Assembly (NCBI RefSeq): GCF_000829435.1
Contig: NZ_JXRP01000019.1
Span: forward strand, 461,495 to 525,494
Source: Jeotgalibacillus soli
Lineage (GTDB): Bacteria; Bacillota; Bacilli; Bacillales; Jeotgalibacillaceae
Direction of reading: 5' to 3'
DNA: 64,000 nucleotides
Position 1 is the stretch's first letter. Each line of letters opens with the position of its first letter. A program made the position numbers and the translations under genes. Positions 8,294-18,032 of the stretch are shown here, piece after piece. Below the pieces are notes generated by a model, which saw nothing but the letters and a program-made list of their open reading frames with translations, was not told where the DNA came from and made no database searches.

Positions 8294-9211
8294 TTAGTTG
8301 TATTTAATTCGTGGATCCAGTAGCCGATACAGTAAATCCGCGAATAAATTCATCAAAATGACGAGAATCGCGATGACAAACACACAAGCTTGAACGACTG
8401 CCATGTCTCGAGTATTTACAGCTTGAATCAGAAGCTGTCCAAGCCCAGGCCACGAAAACACAGTCTCTGTAATCAACGCTCCACCGACTACTGTAGAAGT
8501 CTGCAATGCCGTGATCGTCACAACCGGAATTAATGAATTTCGAAAGGCATGCTTATATACAACAAAAAAATCATGGATCCCCTTACTTTTTGCGGTTCGC
8601 ACGTAATCTTGGTTTAAAATATCAATCATGCTCGATCGGATAAGCCGTGTCATTTCTGCAGCGATTCCGGTCCCAAGAGTAATGGCGGGCAAAACTAAAT
8701 GCAGCATTGTCCCTCGACCGGATACCGGAAACCATCCCAAAGTGACGGAAAATAACAGAATCAGCATGATCCCCAGCCAAAAATTCGGCATTGCTTTTCC
8801 GATAACGGCACCGCCTGTTGCCAGCAAGTCAAGACTTGAATTGCGTTTAGTTGCAGACCAAATACCTAAAGGAATCGAAATGACAATTGCCACAAGCATG
8901 GCCGCTACTGCAAGCTCAATCGTTGCAGGGAGCCTATCAAGCACTATAGGCAAGGCACTTTGATTAAATCGGAAGGATTCTCCAAAATCACCTTGCAATA
9001 AGTTCACAACATAGGAGCCATATTGAACAAGAAACGGACGGTCAAGACCAAGCGCTTCTCTTAAATTTTCAACATCCTCGAAGCTTGCATCCTCTGGAAG
9101 CATTAAGGCAACTGGATCTCCTGCAACAAAAACAAGTGAAAAGATAATAAACGAGATAATTAACAGGACAGGGATCGTTTGCAGCACTCTGCGAATGAAG
9201 TATTTGACCAT
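8294..9211 (-). CDS. Peptide ABC transporter permease, OppB/DppB type
   Basis: 305 residues with six predicted helices. The N-terminus MVKYFIRRVLQTIPVLLIIS is characteristic of DppB/OppB proteins, as is LGLDRPFLVQYGSYVVNLLQGDFGESF in the first periplasmic-type loop. The ATPase-contact EAA loop reads TAKSKGIHDFFVVYKHAFRNSLIP. It lies 63 bases downstream of the lipoprotein gene and is spaced for cotranscription with oppC. Confidence 0.93.
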   Translation of the reverse strand: MVKYFIRRVLQTIPVLLIISFIIFSLVFVAGDPVALMLPEDASFEDVENLREALGLDRPFLVQYGSYVVNLLQGDFGESFRFNQSALPIVLDRLPATIELAVAAMLVAIVISIPLGIWSATKRNSSLDLLATGGAVIGKAMPNFWLGIMLILLFSVTLGWFPVSGRGTMLHLVLPAITLGTGIAAEMTRLIRSSMIDILNQDYVRTAKSKGIHDFFVVYKHAFRNSLIPVVTITALQTSTVVGGALITETVFSWPGLGQLLIQAVNTRDMAVVQACVFVIAILVILMNLFADLLYRLLDPRIKYN

Positions 9212-9274
9212 AGTTCCACTCCTTATAACAATGACTAGGAAGAAAAATCCTCCCTAGTCATCACTAAACGCTAT

Positions 9275-10837
9275 TTATTTTTTTGTAATAGAAGGTGCAT
9301 ATAACATTTCATCCATTGTTGGAACGAAATTAATACGATCACTAACACCATGGTTAATGGTTTCTTGATGCAACATGATGAATGGAAGATCTTCCGCTGC
9401 TATTTCTTGGATTTCTTGAATTTGCTGCTCTCTCTCCGCACTATCCATATTTTGTGCAGAAGCTGCTAATAACTCTTCAATTCGATCATTCTTATAATCT
9501 GTTTCTCCTGCAAAACGCTCAGCACGATACCAATCGACAGAATAAGCACCATCAAACATAGAGTTACCTAATCCTAATAGATAAGCATCTTTATTTTCTT
9601 TTGCAGCTCTCATTTCTACGAAGTTACTCCACTCCATAAATTCGATATTCACTGTAATGCCGATTTGTGATAACATGCCTGCTATCATTTCAGTTACCTC
9701 GACATCTTGAAGATATCTTCCTCTTGGTGAATGGAGCGTCATTTCAAATCCGTCTTCATACCCTGCTTCTGCCATTAATTCTTTTGCTTTTTCAAGGTCG
9801 TATACATAGGAATCATACAGTTCTTCGTTCGCACCAAAGTTACCAGGAGCGACCATGGTTTGTGTCGGGATTCCTGCACCTTGTAAAACATTTTCTGTTA
9901 TAGCTGCGTTATCGATCGCTAAGTTCATTGCTTGTCTAACACGTACATCAGAAGTAGGATATCCTTCTGTTGAACGAAGAACGAGAAGGATATTACGGTT
10001 TGATGTTTCACGAACCATGGAGGTTGAATCCCCAGAATCAACGCGCTCCCAATCTGCTGGCGGAACATTCACCGCAATATCAACTCCGCCAGTCAAAAGT
10101 TCAGATACGCGTGTAGAATTTTCAGGAATGATACGAAACACAACTTCATCCCATTCTTCTACCTTTCCTAGATAATAGTCTTCAAATGGAGTAAACACGA
10201 TACGATCATCCGTTACCCACTCTTCAAACTGGTAAGGACCTGTTCCGATGGGATTTGAAAGGAAATAATCCCAGCCATTCTCCTCAATATAATTTTTAGG
10301 AAGCATTCCTGAACCAAGGCGAGAAAGTCTTGGAAGTAAAGAAGGCTCTGGAGAATGCGTAATAATTCGCACTGTATGTTCATCTACAACTTGTACTTCT
10401 TTAATCTGGTTATAGTTCGGGTATTCACGGAGCGTGTCATCTTTCGCTACTCTCTCAAGCGTGAATTTTACATCCTCAGCAGTAAAGTCATCACCATTGT
10501 GAAATTTAACCCCTTCTACGAGTTTTACTTCTAAGGTAAGATCATCAATTTGCTCATAGCTCTCAGCTAGCTCAGGTTGAATTTCCTGATTTGAATCTTT
10601 CTTAAATAGATAGTTGAACATGTTGTCGTGAACTGCTTCCGTTGACGTATTGTTGTGGTTATGAATGTCAAAACCAACAATATCTGTCCCCAAAGCAATT
10701 GTAAGCGTGCCCCCGGAAGCTTCTGTCTCCTCAGAACTATCCGTCGTAGTACCCGTGTCACTGTCACTGCTGCAAGCAGCAAGCAGCAAAGCAAATAGTA
10801 CGACGATTGACCCTAAAAACTTGTTCGCCTTCTTCAA
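9275..10837 (-). CDS. Peptide/nickel-type ABC transporter substrate-binding lipoprotein (SBP family 5)
   Basis: 520 residues from TTG 10837, behind GGGGAGTTTAC. The lipoprotein signal ends in LLAAC, so Cys22 would carry lipid, and a Ser/Thr/Asp/Glu linker follows. The mature part shows family-5 landmarks: LAESYEQIDDLTLEVKLVEGVKFHNGDDFTAEDVKFTLER and SDVRVRQAMNLAIDN. Such proteins capture peptides, and also glutathione, opines or nickel, for an ABC importer. The peptidase at the end of the operon favours peptides or N-acyl amino acids. The gene heads an operon of five downstream genes. Confidence 0.92.
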   Translation of the reverse strand: MKKANKFLGSIVVLFALLLAACSSDSDTGTTTDSSEETEASGGTLTIALGTDIVGFDIHNHNNTSTEAVHDNMFNYLFKKDSNQEIQPELAESYEQIDDLTLEVKLVEGVKFHNGDDFTAEDVKFTLERVAKDDTLREYPNYNQIKEVQVVDEHTVRIITHSPEPSLLPRLSRLGSGMLPKNYIEENGWDYFLSNPIGTGPYQFEEWVTDDRIVFTPFEDYYLGKVEEWDEVVFRIIPENSTRVSELLTGGVDIAVNVPPADWERVDSGDSTSMVRETSNRNILLVLRSTEGYPTSDVRVRQAMNLAIDNAAITENVLQGAGIPTQTMVAPGNFGANEELYDSYVYDLEKAKELMAEAGYEDGFEMTLHSPRGRYLQDVEVTEMIAGMLSQIGITVNIEFMEWSNFVEMRAAKENKDAYLLGLGNSMFDGAYSVDWYRAERFAGETDYKNDRIEELLAASAQNMDSAEREQQIQEIQEIAAEDLPFIMLHQETINHGVSDRINFVPTMDEMLYAPSITKK

Positions 10838-11116
10838 GTAAACTCCCCTTTTCTTTATGTATTTTTCTATAAAAAGCCAAAACGGCTATTTATATTATAA
10901 ATATACAATATTCTTATTAATTTGAATACTTAGTAATTATTACACTCACTGACATTACATTTCAATATATTTTATAAATATTTGAAAAAAAATTTTAAAT
11001 CACGTTTTATGCTTCAATCAACATCGTGCAAAAATCAATCATTATCGTTAACATAATCAAAAAAATAAAAAAAGACAGATTCTCTATTTGAAAGAGAATT
11101 TGCCTTACTATCTATG
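10838..11116. other. Upstream region of the peptide-transport operon
   Basis: 279 very AT-rich bases. They contain the terminator of the upstream P1 peptidase gene and a 23-base motif (11012-11034) that recurs with one mismatch in the repeat region at 39219. No regulator site can be assigned; a CodY-like interpretation of AT-rich palindromes near 10965 was considered too weak. Confidence 0.4.
11070..11107 (-). terminator. Terminator of the P1 peptidase gene
   Basis: On the minus strand, AAATTCTCT and AGAGAAT arms (extended by GGCA/TGTC) close a small loop and are followed by CTTTTTTTATTTTTTTG. Confidence 0.8.
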
Positions 11117-12163
11117 CTATCGTATATCATGCATAAAGTCTTTTAATGAATAAAGGGTATTTCCATTTCTCCCTGTGGTTGTCTCTGCTGTAATTAGTGA
11201 ATTTAAGATGGCTTCCTCTGTCGTTTCGGCAGCAGCAATAAATGCTTGGTCAATATCCTCTTCGTGAATAGCATAAGATGGAACTAACTGATTGGGATTA
11301 TCATGACTAATTTTATTAGCAGTTGAAAAGCCGATAAAAATATCTCCGCTCCCGTTTCCAATATAGGAGCCCGTCCTGCTGAGCCCGACACTTGCTCTTT
11401 TTATGATTCGCTTGAGCTGACGGGAGGTGACGGGTAAATCTGTCGCAATCACAATAATAATGGAGCCTTTATCACCCTCAGCCTGATTGTACAGAAGCTT
11501 CTCCTGAATTTTTTCTCCGGCTCTTTTACCGTCTAGTAGAAAGTTATGTATTTCTCCAAAATTTGAAAGCACAAGTGCTCCAAGCATATATGTACCATGC
11601 GGATATTGAAGTATTCTTGATGAGGAGCCAATTCCCCCTTTTAACCCAAAAGACTTCATTCCGGTTCCAGCTCCCACAGCTCCTTCTAAAAATTCTCTGT
11701 CACTCGTTTTTAATGCTTCATATACATGCTCTTTTTTTACAGCCTGCGCACGAATATTATTTAAGAACATATCATTGCATTCTCCTACGATAGGATTTAC
11801 AGTTCCGGTCGTATTCCCAATCTCTTCGTTTTGTTCGATCATATAAGTCAGCAAGCTGTTTGTGCATTCTCCGATGCTTAAAGTATTCGTTAATAGAATT
11901 GGCGTTTCAATTGTTCCAAGCTCTTCAATCTGTATCGTCCCTACGGTTTTTCCAAAGCCGTTCATGACATATGCTGCACCAATCACCTTTTCCTTAAAGA
12001 GATTTCGATCATGTGGATGAATAGCTGTTACGCCTGTTTTTAGATCCCCATCATCGATTGTAGCGTGTCCCACCGAAACCCCCATTACATCAGTAATTTT
12101 ATTTAGTACGCCCGTCTTTAGCTTGCCAATCTCGACCCCATAATCCCTTATTCTTTTTTGCAT
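11117..12163 (-). CDS. P1-family (DmpA-type) aminopeptidase
   Basis: 348 residues from ATG 12163, because TTGGAGGT lies 7 bases upstream; an extension to TTG 12178 would overlap that site. Family landmarks are ITDVMGVSVGHATID near the N-terminus, a glycine-rich GAVGAGTGMKSFGLKGGIG segment, and GDKGSIIIVIATDLPV. In the last, the Ser of GSI corresponds to the autocatalytic cleavage site and nucleophile of DmpA (Ochrobactrum) and BapA enzymes. These N-terminal-nucleophile hydrolases remove N-terminal D- or beta-amino acids or L-amino acids from peptides. The gene is transcribed toward, and lies directly upstream of, the peptide importer operon, separated by a terminator, which suggests a shared peptide-use role. 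Confidence 0.88.
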   Translation of the reverse strand: MQKRIRDYGVEIGKLKTGVLNKITDVMGVSVGHATIDDGDLKTGVTAIHPHDRNLFKEKVIGAAYVMNGFGKTVGTIQIEELGTIETPILLTNTLSIGECTNSLLTYMIEQNEEIGNTTGTVNPIVGECNDMFLNNIRAQAVKKEHVYEALKTSDREFLEGAVGAGTGMKSFGLKGGIGSSSRILQYPHGTYMLGALVLSNFGEIHNFLLDGKRAGEKIQEKLLYNQAEGDKGSIIIVIATDLPVTSRQLKRIIKRASVGLSRTGSYIGNGSGDIFIGFSTANKISHDNPNQLVPSYAIHEEDIDQAFIAAAETTEEAILNSLITAETTTGRNGNTLYSLKDFMHDIR

Positions 12164-12438
12164 AAAATGTACCTCCAATGCCGCATTCTATTAATTATTT
12201 TAATATTATACAAAATTAGTCATTTTATAAGATCTTTATGCAGGGATTTCCCTGAATCACGTCGAATAACATCCTTGTCAAGGAATTGCTGATTATCATT
12301 AATTGATCAAATACCATTAACTTATCTTATAAATATCTTCACCTTAATTATTATAATTATCCATAATCTCATCTTCTATTTACTGTCGCTATAACTGTAT
12401 TTTCAACTTTAGAGAATGATTAGCAAGGAGCGGATAAA

Positions 12439-13521
12439 GTGAAAAGTAAAAACTACAATGGATTCTACAAAACAATCATTGAAGATGAAACAATCTATCG
12501 ACAAATCATTGAATATTCTGTGGAAACAATCGTGATACATGCTGGTCACAAGGTTTTATATATAAATGAATCCGGAGCAAAATTTTTAAGAGGGACAAAA
12601 GAAGCACTTTTAGGTGCGAATGTGCTCGATATATTTCTAGAGGACTCGCAGCCAATGATCATTGAACGAATTCATAAAGGAATGACAGGAACCGAACCAG
12701 CCGAGCTAGTTGAACAAACTATACGCCGATTAGATGGAACACTTGTTGATGTGGAGCTATATTGCCATCCCGTTATTTTTGGTGATCAAAAAGCGATTCA
12801 ATCCATATTTCGAGATATTACAAAACGCAAACAATCCGAGAGGCGTTTGAATGATAAAGAAAAATTAGCTTCAATTGGACAAATAGCAGCGGGTATTGCT
12901 CATGAGGTGAAAAACCCTCTAACATCGGTAAAGGGTTTTCTTCAATTATTAAAAGAGACGCAATCACATCCCTATTTAGATACAATGGAAGCCGAATTGA
13001 ATAAAGCGCTCGATACATTACAAAACTTACTGCAAGTAGCAAAGCCCGACTTACTTGAGGAACCAATCGTTCCAATTGATTTTTGTAAGGAATTAACCTC
13101 CTTAATGCTCTTATTCCAGGAAAGACTTTATAATGTGGAAGTAGAATTGCTTTTAACAGACTCAAATATGATCATTCTTGGAAAGAAAAATTTATTTCTA
13201 AAGGCGTTTTTCAATCTCTTAAAAAATGCTCTTGAAGCGATGAATAATAATGGGATCATTCGAGTTGAGCATTACTATGAAGATAACATGATTCATATAA
13301 AAGTGAGTGACACGGGTATAGGAATTCCAAAAAATAAGATCAAAATGCTGGGGACACCTTTCTTTTCCAGTAAAAGTGATGGAACTGGTATGGGACTGAC
13401 CCAAGTATTTACCACGATTGAGGATCATGGGGGAATGATTAGAGTCCATAGTGAAGTTGGAAAAGGTACAACCTTTCATGTTCAGCTGCCTATAAATGTC
13501 GAACAAAAGGTTACCGATTAA
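12439..13521 (+). CDS. PAS-domain sensor histidine kinase, sporulation-kinase-like
   Basis: 360 residues from GTG 12439, behind AAGGAGCGG. The order is a PAS domain (about 15-130, ending in the typical SIFRDITKRKQSE), then HisKA with phospho-acceptor His155 in GIAHEVKNPLTSVKGFLQLL. The HATPase_c domain has N box NLLKNALEAM, G1 DTGIGIP and G2 GTGMGL. There is no transmembrane segment, so it is a soluble kinase. The architecture and H-box are those of the B. subtilis KinA/KinE group feeding the Spo0 phosphorelay. No response regulator gene is adjacent, which fits an orphan phosphorelay kinase. The specific target remains an inference. Confidence 0.88.
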   Translation: MKSKNYNGFYKTIIEDETIYRQIIEYSVETIVIHAGHKVLYINESGAKFLRGTKEALLGANVLDIFLEDSQPMIIERIHKGMTGTEPAELVEQTIRRLDGTLVDVELYCHPVIFGDQKAIQSIFRDITKRKQSERRLNDKEKLASIGQIAAGIAHEVKNPLTSVKGFLQLLKETQSHPYLDTMEAELNKALDTLQNLLQVAKPDLLEEPIVPIDFCKELTSLMLLFQERLYNVEVELLLTDSNMIILGKKNLFLKAFFNLLKNALEAMNNNGIIRVEHYYEDNMIHIKVSDTGIGIPKNKIKMLGTPFFSSKSDGTGMGLTQVFTTIEDHGGMIRVHSEVGKGTTFHVQLPINVEQKVTD

Positions 13522-13882
13522 TTGAAAATCGCAGGCCTTTTATGTTTGAAATTAGGGTGGATTGTAAATTCAGCAATTCACTCATACTATTCAACTTTTG
13601 TAGAAAAACTATTTTTTAAAAGATAGATTTAAAGCTAAAATAAGGTATTAATTCTCAAATTTTATCGATATACCCTGAAAAAATGACTTGTTCCTAAAAT
13701 GGTCAGTACAATAATTAAATACAACTGTAAAAAGTCTGAAATATGTATTGGCATAGTTTTCTTTTTTAAAACTTGTATAATTTAATTCAATATCCATTAA
13801 TCTCAGGAATCTTCCTGCTGATAAAAAATCCCCACTTTATAAGCAGGGATTTATATTTCCATACAACTTAACTATCTATTTT
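13522..13882. other. Convergent intergenic region
   Basis: 361 AT-rich bases between the kinase (+) and the permease (-), with a terminator at 13823-13853 serving the permease side. No other gene or RNA recognised. Confidence 0.5.
13823..13853 (-). terminator. Terminator of the distal NCS1 permease gene
   Basis: Minus-strand AAATCCC...GGGGATTTTTT hairpin with a loop of about 13 bases. Confidence 0.8.
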
Positions 13883-15229
13883 TTAACCAAGCTTCACTCG
13901 ATTTTGCTCTTCACTAACCCGATTTTTAAATGTTGGAATATAAGTACAGCCAGCCCAATAAAGAAAAGTACTGATCGGCAAACTAACCATCCAAGAAATT
14001 GGCAAGAAGATGACGCCTATAATTCCTCCAATAAAAAGAGAGCCTAATCCTAGCCAACTATATTTTACCGTATTTTCGTACATAGCATCGATATTAACCT
14101 TTTGTCTGCGAACAAAATAATAATCAGAAATTAAAATACCTAAGAGCGGTCCTAGAAAGGCTGAATAAAAGGCTATGAAGGTAGAAAAAGATGAACTTGT
14201 GATGAGCAGCCAAGGAAAAGTAACTATACTTAATATCCCTACAATAATAACTGAATGGCCCCACTTTAAATTAAAGATTTCCATTAATACAAGTGCAGGC
14301 GGTTCGATGTTAATAGTTAAGTTACTTGTAAATTGTGCAACCACAATGAATATCATCATAGCCACAGCAACAGCCGGATTTGGGATAACGGATACGAGGG
14401 CTTGAACAGGGTCCCAAATTCCAGTAGCAGCTGCTGACAATACTCCAATTGCAAGCATGATGATAAACATAGGAACGATTCCAACAATATGCCCTACCCA
14501 GTTGTGTTTTGCGTCATTTTTTAAGTAACGGCTTAAGTCTCCGTTGTTGATGGCAGCTGTAATTAAAATACCTACGGAAGCTGTAATCGCTGCAAAGAAC
14601 GGCATACCCCAGTCCGGAGCAGTATTCCAGCTTGTGGCCATATTTATGTTACCTACACTGATAAGCTGATAAACAATATAGCCTAAAAACCCAAGAACGA
14701 CCACTGACAAAAGTGAATCAAACCATTTAATGCTTTTTATTCCAAAGTATCCAATAATCGTTTGCAGTACTTGGAATAGGATGAAATACAACCATATATT
14801 GCTATATCCCCAGATCGTTTGTGTCACATAATTTATGGCACTTGCTCCTATCCAGGAACCAATCCCGTACCAGAAAATAGCTGGAATGACTCTGATTAAC
14901 GAAACAATTCTTGCACCATGATACCCAAATGGCAAACGAGCTTGAACAATGAATGGTATTCCATGTACCATTCCTGGCTTTGAATTCACAACAAAGAAAA
15001 TACCAATAATAAATGCTGATATAATGGTTACTAGAGCTGCTTGAATTATATTTAAATTTCCAACAGGAGGCAGGAATGACTGCCCAATCATAAATAGTTG
15101 GATAACAACCATTGAAGATATCCAAAGAGTGATGTACGTTGTCATTCCAAAAATACGGTTTTGATTTGGTACAGGCCTTAAAGAATCACGTCTTGAATTT
15201 TTATTTAGTTCTGTTGTGTCATAACCCAT
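13883..15229 (-). CDS. NCS1-family nucleobase/hydantoin/allantoin permease (first copy)
   Basis: 448 residues when begun at ATG 15229, behind GAGAGGGTG; the frame extends to 15292 without a better site. The protein has about 12 hydrophobic segments. NCS1 signature regions are visible: the N-terminal NQNRIFGMTTYITLWISSMV, the substrate-path segment GIPFIVQARLPFGYHGA, and PAIFWYGIGSWIGASAI. The last contains the Trp/Gly-rich part that contacts the ring in Mhp1 of Microbacterium. It is the last gene of the hydantoin cluster, preceded by the racemase gene. Hydantoin, allantoin or a related ring compound is the likely cargo; the exact substrate is not readable. Confidence 0.85.
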   Translation of the reverse strand: MGYDTTELNKNSRRDSLRPVPNQNRIFGMTTYITLWISSMVVIQLFMIGQSFLPPVGNLNIIQAALVTIISAFIIGIFFVVNSKPGMVHGIPFIVQARLPFGYHGARIVSLIRVIPAIFWYGIGSWIGASAINYVTQTIWGYSNIWLYFILFQVLQTIIGYFGIKSIKWFDSLLSVVVLGFLGYIVYQLISVGNINMATSWNTAPDWGMPFFAAITASVGILITAAINNGDLSRYLKNDAKHNWVGHIVGIVPMFIIMLAIGVLSAAATGIWDPVQALVSVIPNPAVAVAMMIFIVVAQFTSNLTINIEPPALVLMEIFNLKWGHSVIIVGILSIVTFPWLLITSSSFSTFIAFYSAFLGPLLGILISDYYFVRRQKVNIDAMYENTVKYSWLGLGSLFIGGIIGVIFLPISWMVSLPISTFLYWAGCTYIPTFKNRVSEEQNRVKLG

Positions 15230-15402
15230 TTTTAGCACCCTCTCACTCATGATTAATATAATTTCTAAATTTTCAGTCTTTGTTATAAACAATAGAAGTG
15301 CCGCCCAAAAATTGATTGGGTTACACTTCTACCCAAAAAGCTTGTTTTAACCATATTGCTTTTCTTTCTCTAAATCTCTTCTTGTGTGTATTCGTTAGAG
15401 AT

Positions 15403-16149
15403 CTACTTAACTGCTGCTTGATCTCCAAATGTATCCAAAAGACCGGTATACTCTTTTTTCTCCGGGTATTTATAAGTTTTAAGTTTGCTAGTTTTCTTTC
15501 CTAAATCCACAATAGATTCAGCAAATTTCACTCCGGCTACCACACCATCAATAACAGGAACTCCCAGCTTCTCTTCTAACTTGTCTGCAAAGTCTGCCAT
15601 GCCAGCACATCCCAGCAAGATAGCCTCTGCATTATCTTCAGAAACAGCTTTTTCTCCTTCTTCTTCCAACATTTTCATTCCTCTTTCAGGATCTTTTTCA
15701 AAATCAAGAACTGATAATGGTGTAGTTCTGATGTTTACTACTCGTCTGCTCATTCCATATGAATCAACAAGCTCCTCCAGCATTGTTTTAATTCTTGGCA
15801 AAACCGTTACAACGGAAAATCTTGCGGCAAGCATTGAAGCTAAATAAAGAGACGCTTCCGCAATACCCACAACTGGTTTATCCGTTACTTCTCTTGCAGC
15901 CTGCAGCCCCGGATCACCATAACATGCAATGACGTAAGCATCTACCCCTTCTTTTTCTCCCTTTATGATCTCTTCAATAACACCTGGTATACTTAGATAT
16001 TCATCATAATAGGATTCTATTGAAATCGGCCCCATTTTTGGGCTTACTGCAAGGATTTGAGTATCTGGCCTTGCTGCGGATTTAGCTGCATGCTCAATAC
16101 CCTCTGTCATTTCCAACGTCGTATTCGGATTAATTACTTTAATTTTCAT
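15403..16149 (-). CDS. hyuE: Hydantoin racemase (Asp/Glu racemase superfamily)
   Basis: 248 residues from ATG 16149 (GAGGAGGAATTTTTT upstream). The N-terminus KVINPNTTLEMTEGI is typical of hydantoin racemases. The two catalytic cysteines of the Asp/Glu racemase fold appear in VIACYGDPGL and ILLGCAGMADF. The family interconverts D- and L-5-substituted hydantoins in the cytoplasm. It is placed between two NCS1 permease genes and downstream of hyuA-hyuB-hyuC, the same gene set as in Pseudomonas sp. NS671 (hyuABCE), which supports hydantoin racemase over allantoin or aspartate racemase. Confidence 0.85.
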   Translation of the reverse strand: MKIKVINPNTTLEMTEGIEHAAKSAARPDTQILAVSPKMGPISIESYYDEYLSIPGVIEEIIKGEKEGVDAYVIACYGDPGLQAAREVTDKPVVGIAEASLYLASMLAARFSVVTVLPRIKTMLEELVDSYGMSRRVVNIRTTPLSVLDFEKDPERGMKMLEEEGEKAVSEDNAEAILLGCAGMADFADKLEEKLGVPVIDGVVAGVKFAESIVDLGKKTSKLKTYKYPEKKEYTGLLDTFGDQAAVK

Positions 16150-16311
16150 AAAAAATTCCTCCTCAGATTTGTCAATTCTTTTGGTAAATTAACTTTTAAG
16201 CAGGCTTTCAAATTCGAACTCTAATAATTTCTACGAAACGAACTTTGTTAGACTGTGCTTTCAAGAGAGATCCTATTACAGTTGCCAAATCTTCTATTGT
16301 TTCTTAATAAA

Positions 16312-17736
16312 TCAAACTTCCTTTTTAATTTGTTGATTTTCAATTACAAAATCTTTATTTGTAATTTCTGGCTGATTATATATTTTGCAAATCCAATATT
16401 TCATCAGTACGTAATACAGTACCATTGAAATTATTAACGCTGAAAAAAAGCCATAGTCTGGGGACAGAAACACAGATAACCCAGCAGGAATATACGCAAT
16501 AACAGCAGCAGGATTTATATTATGCCAGTATTTGTATTGACCATCCACTTTATATAGTTCTTCTATATTTAGTCTGCGCTTTCTAAGTAAATAGTAATCT
16601 GAGAACATAATACCGACTATTGGTGCTAATGTTGCTGTAATAAACATTAAAATTTCCGGGATATATTCAGCGTAATTCCATGGTTGTATGAGTAGTCCAA
16701 TAACTCCTGCCGTAATTGAACCAGCCACAAATGTAATTTTACGCGGAAAAAGATTGACTATTATATATCCCGGAGGAAGAAGGTTTGCACTTATGTTTGT
16801 AGACCATTGAGCTAAGATAACAAAGGCTAGGCAAATAAATAAAAGTAATGGATTATCCTCTCCCATTGTTTGAACTAGGACATCAATAGGATTCCAGTTC
16901 CCTGTTGCTACTCCACTTGTTAGCCCAATGACCGTAAATAGTAGCATCGACCCTACTAAGCCTACTGTATGTCCTAAAAAGCTCCCTTTGTTCATTTTCC
17001 ACCAATTGGTTTCATTTTTATCGTTGTTAATTTTTAAAAACCGGGTAAAATCAGGAGCATTTAACGCCATTGTAATATAAGTACCCATCATGACTACAAT
17101 CGCGTATCCCATAGAGATGCCGCCTTCTCCTCCCCTAGAAAAAATATCATTAATACTTAACTCGTATTGCTGCATTATAAACACCTGCATGATCAAACCA
17201 ATTATTAAAATACTGGGAGCTGCCAACCATCCAAAATTTGTTATGGCTTTTATCCCCATTGCCGTATTAATAATTTGTAAGGCCCCGAATAAAATGATTA
17301 ATAATGTTAGGTTCGAATAGCCGATTAGCATTTCCATAATGACATCTAAGGCATATGCACCCATCCAGGTTTGGAAACCAAACCAAAATATCGCTGGAAT
17401 CGCACGAATCACAGCAGGTATATGTGCACCTAAGTATCCAAAGCAGGCTCTAATGACAACTGCGTAAGGGATACCGTATTTAATCCCTATATCGCCTAAC
17501 ATAGTCAAAAGAAGAGCTACAATTAAATTCCCCAGGAAACAGGCAATAACGATCTGTAATGGCGATAGAGCAGGATAAAGCTGAGCCGCTGCAATAAAAG
17601 TTACTAGCTGGACCGCTATGCCTATCCACAAAACTAAAAAGCCTAATGTAGAAACTTTTCTATCATTCTCTGATGTAGGCATGATATCTTTCCCGGTCAA
17701 ACTAATACCTTTACCTGTATCCTTATTCAAATGCAT
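16312..17736 (-). CDS. NCS1-family permease (second copy), hydantoin-permease-like
   Basis: 474 residues and about 12 membrane segments. The NCS1 pattern is [40 protein letters not shown], longer at both ends than its neighbour at 13.9 kb and clearly a different paralog. The ATG at 17736 lies only two bases after AGGAGGTA; a TTG two codons downstream has better spacing, so the true start may be 17730. A 296-base gap separates it from the upstream hydrolase gene, so a separate promoter is possible. Carrying two different NCS1 permeases in one pathway cluster suggests two ring substrates, or racemate plus metabolite uptake. Confidence 0.85.
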   Translation of the reverse strand: MHLNKDTGKGISLTGKDIMPTSENDRKVSTLGFLVLWIGIAVQLVTFIAAAQLYPALSPLQIVIACFLGNLIVALLLTMLGDIGIKYGIPYAVVIRACFGYLGAHIPAVIRAIPAIFWFGFQTWMGAYALDVIMEMLIGYSNLTLLIILFGALQIINTAMGIKAITNFGWLAAPSILIIGLIMQVFIMQQYELSINDIFSRGGEGGISMGYAIVVMMGTYITMALNAPDFTRFLKINNDKNETNWWKMNKGSFLGHTVGLVGSMLLFTVIGLTSGVATGNWNPIDVLVQTMGEDNPLLLFICLAFVILAQWSTNISANLLPPGYIIVNLFPRKITFVAGSITAGVIGLLIQPWNYAEYIPEILMFITATLAPIVGIMFSDYYLLRKRRLNIEELYKVDGQYKYWHNINPAAVIAYIPAGLSVFLSPDYGFFSALIISMVLYYVLMKYWICKIYNQPEITNKDFVIENQQIKKEV

Positions 17737-18032
17737 TACCTCCTAATATTTAAGTCTATCCAAAATTTCATTAAAATCATCTTACAATCTCTATTTTTTT
17801 CTTTGCGGCTGTATTTAATTCGATTCCCAATAGATAAATGATACTGTGATGATAATCCAGGAAGAATATTAATACTTAGAGATTTTTCTAGATGAGAGAT
17901 AAAATTTTTTCATGTACATGTGATAGCATGAAGACCCTGGAGGTAATGGCCCATATGGATTTTATCTATTATTTAATATTAGTGTTCACCTCTTTTCACT
18001 TTCAAATTATTTTTAGTGAATCAACAAAAGAT

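Noticed and set aside
10950..11000. AT-rich palindromes that could be CodY boxes before the peptide-transport operon
   Set aside because: Too many mismatches to AATTTTCWGAAAATT; the local AT content makes chance matches likely.
15294..15331. Nested hairpin (AGAAGTG...CACTTCT with inner CCCAA/TTGGG) between the racemase and the distal permease gene
   Set aside because: No T tract on the minus strand, and the spacing still allows cotranscription; could be chance or a processing site, so not called.
16149..16311. Second sigma-54 promoter before the racemase or permease genes
   Set aside because: A TGGCA string near 16285 (minus strand) has no TTGC at the required distance.
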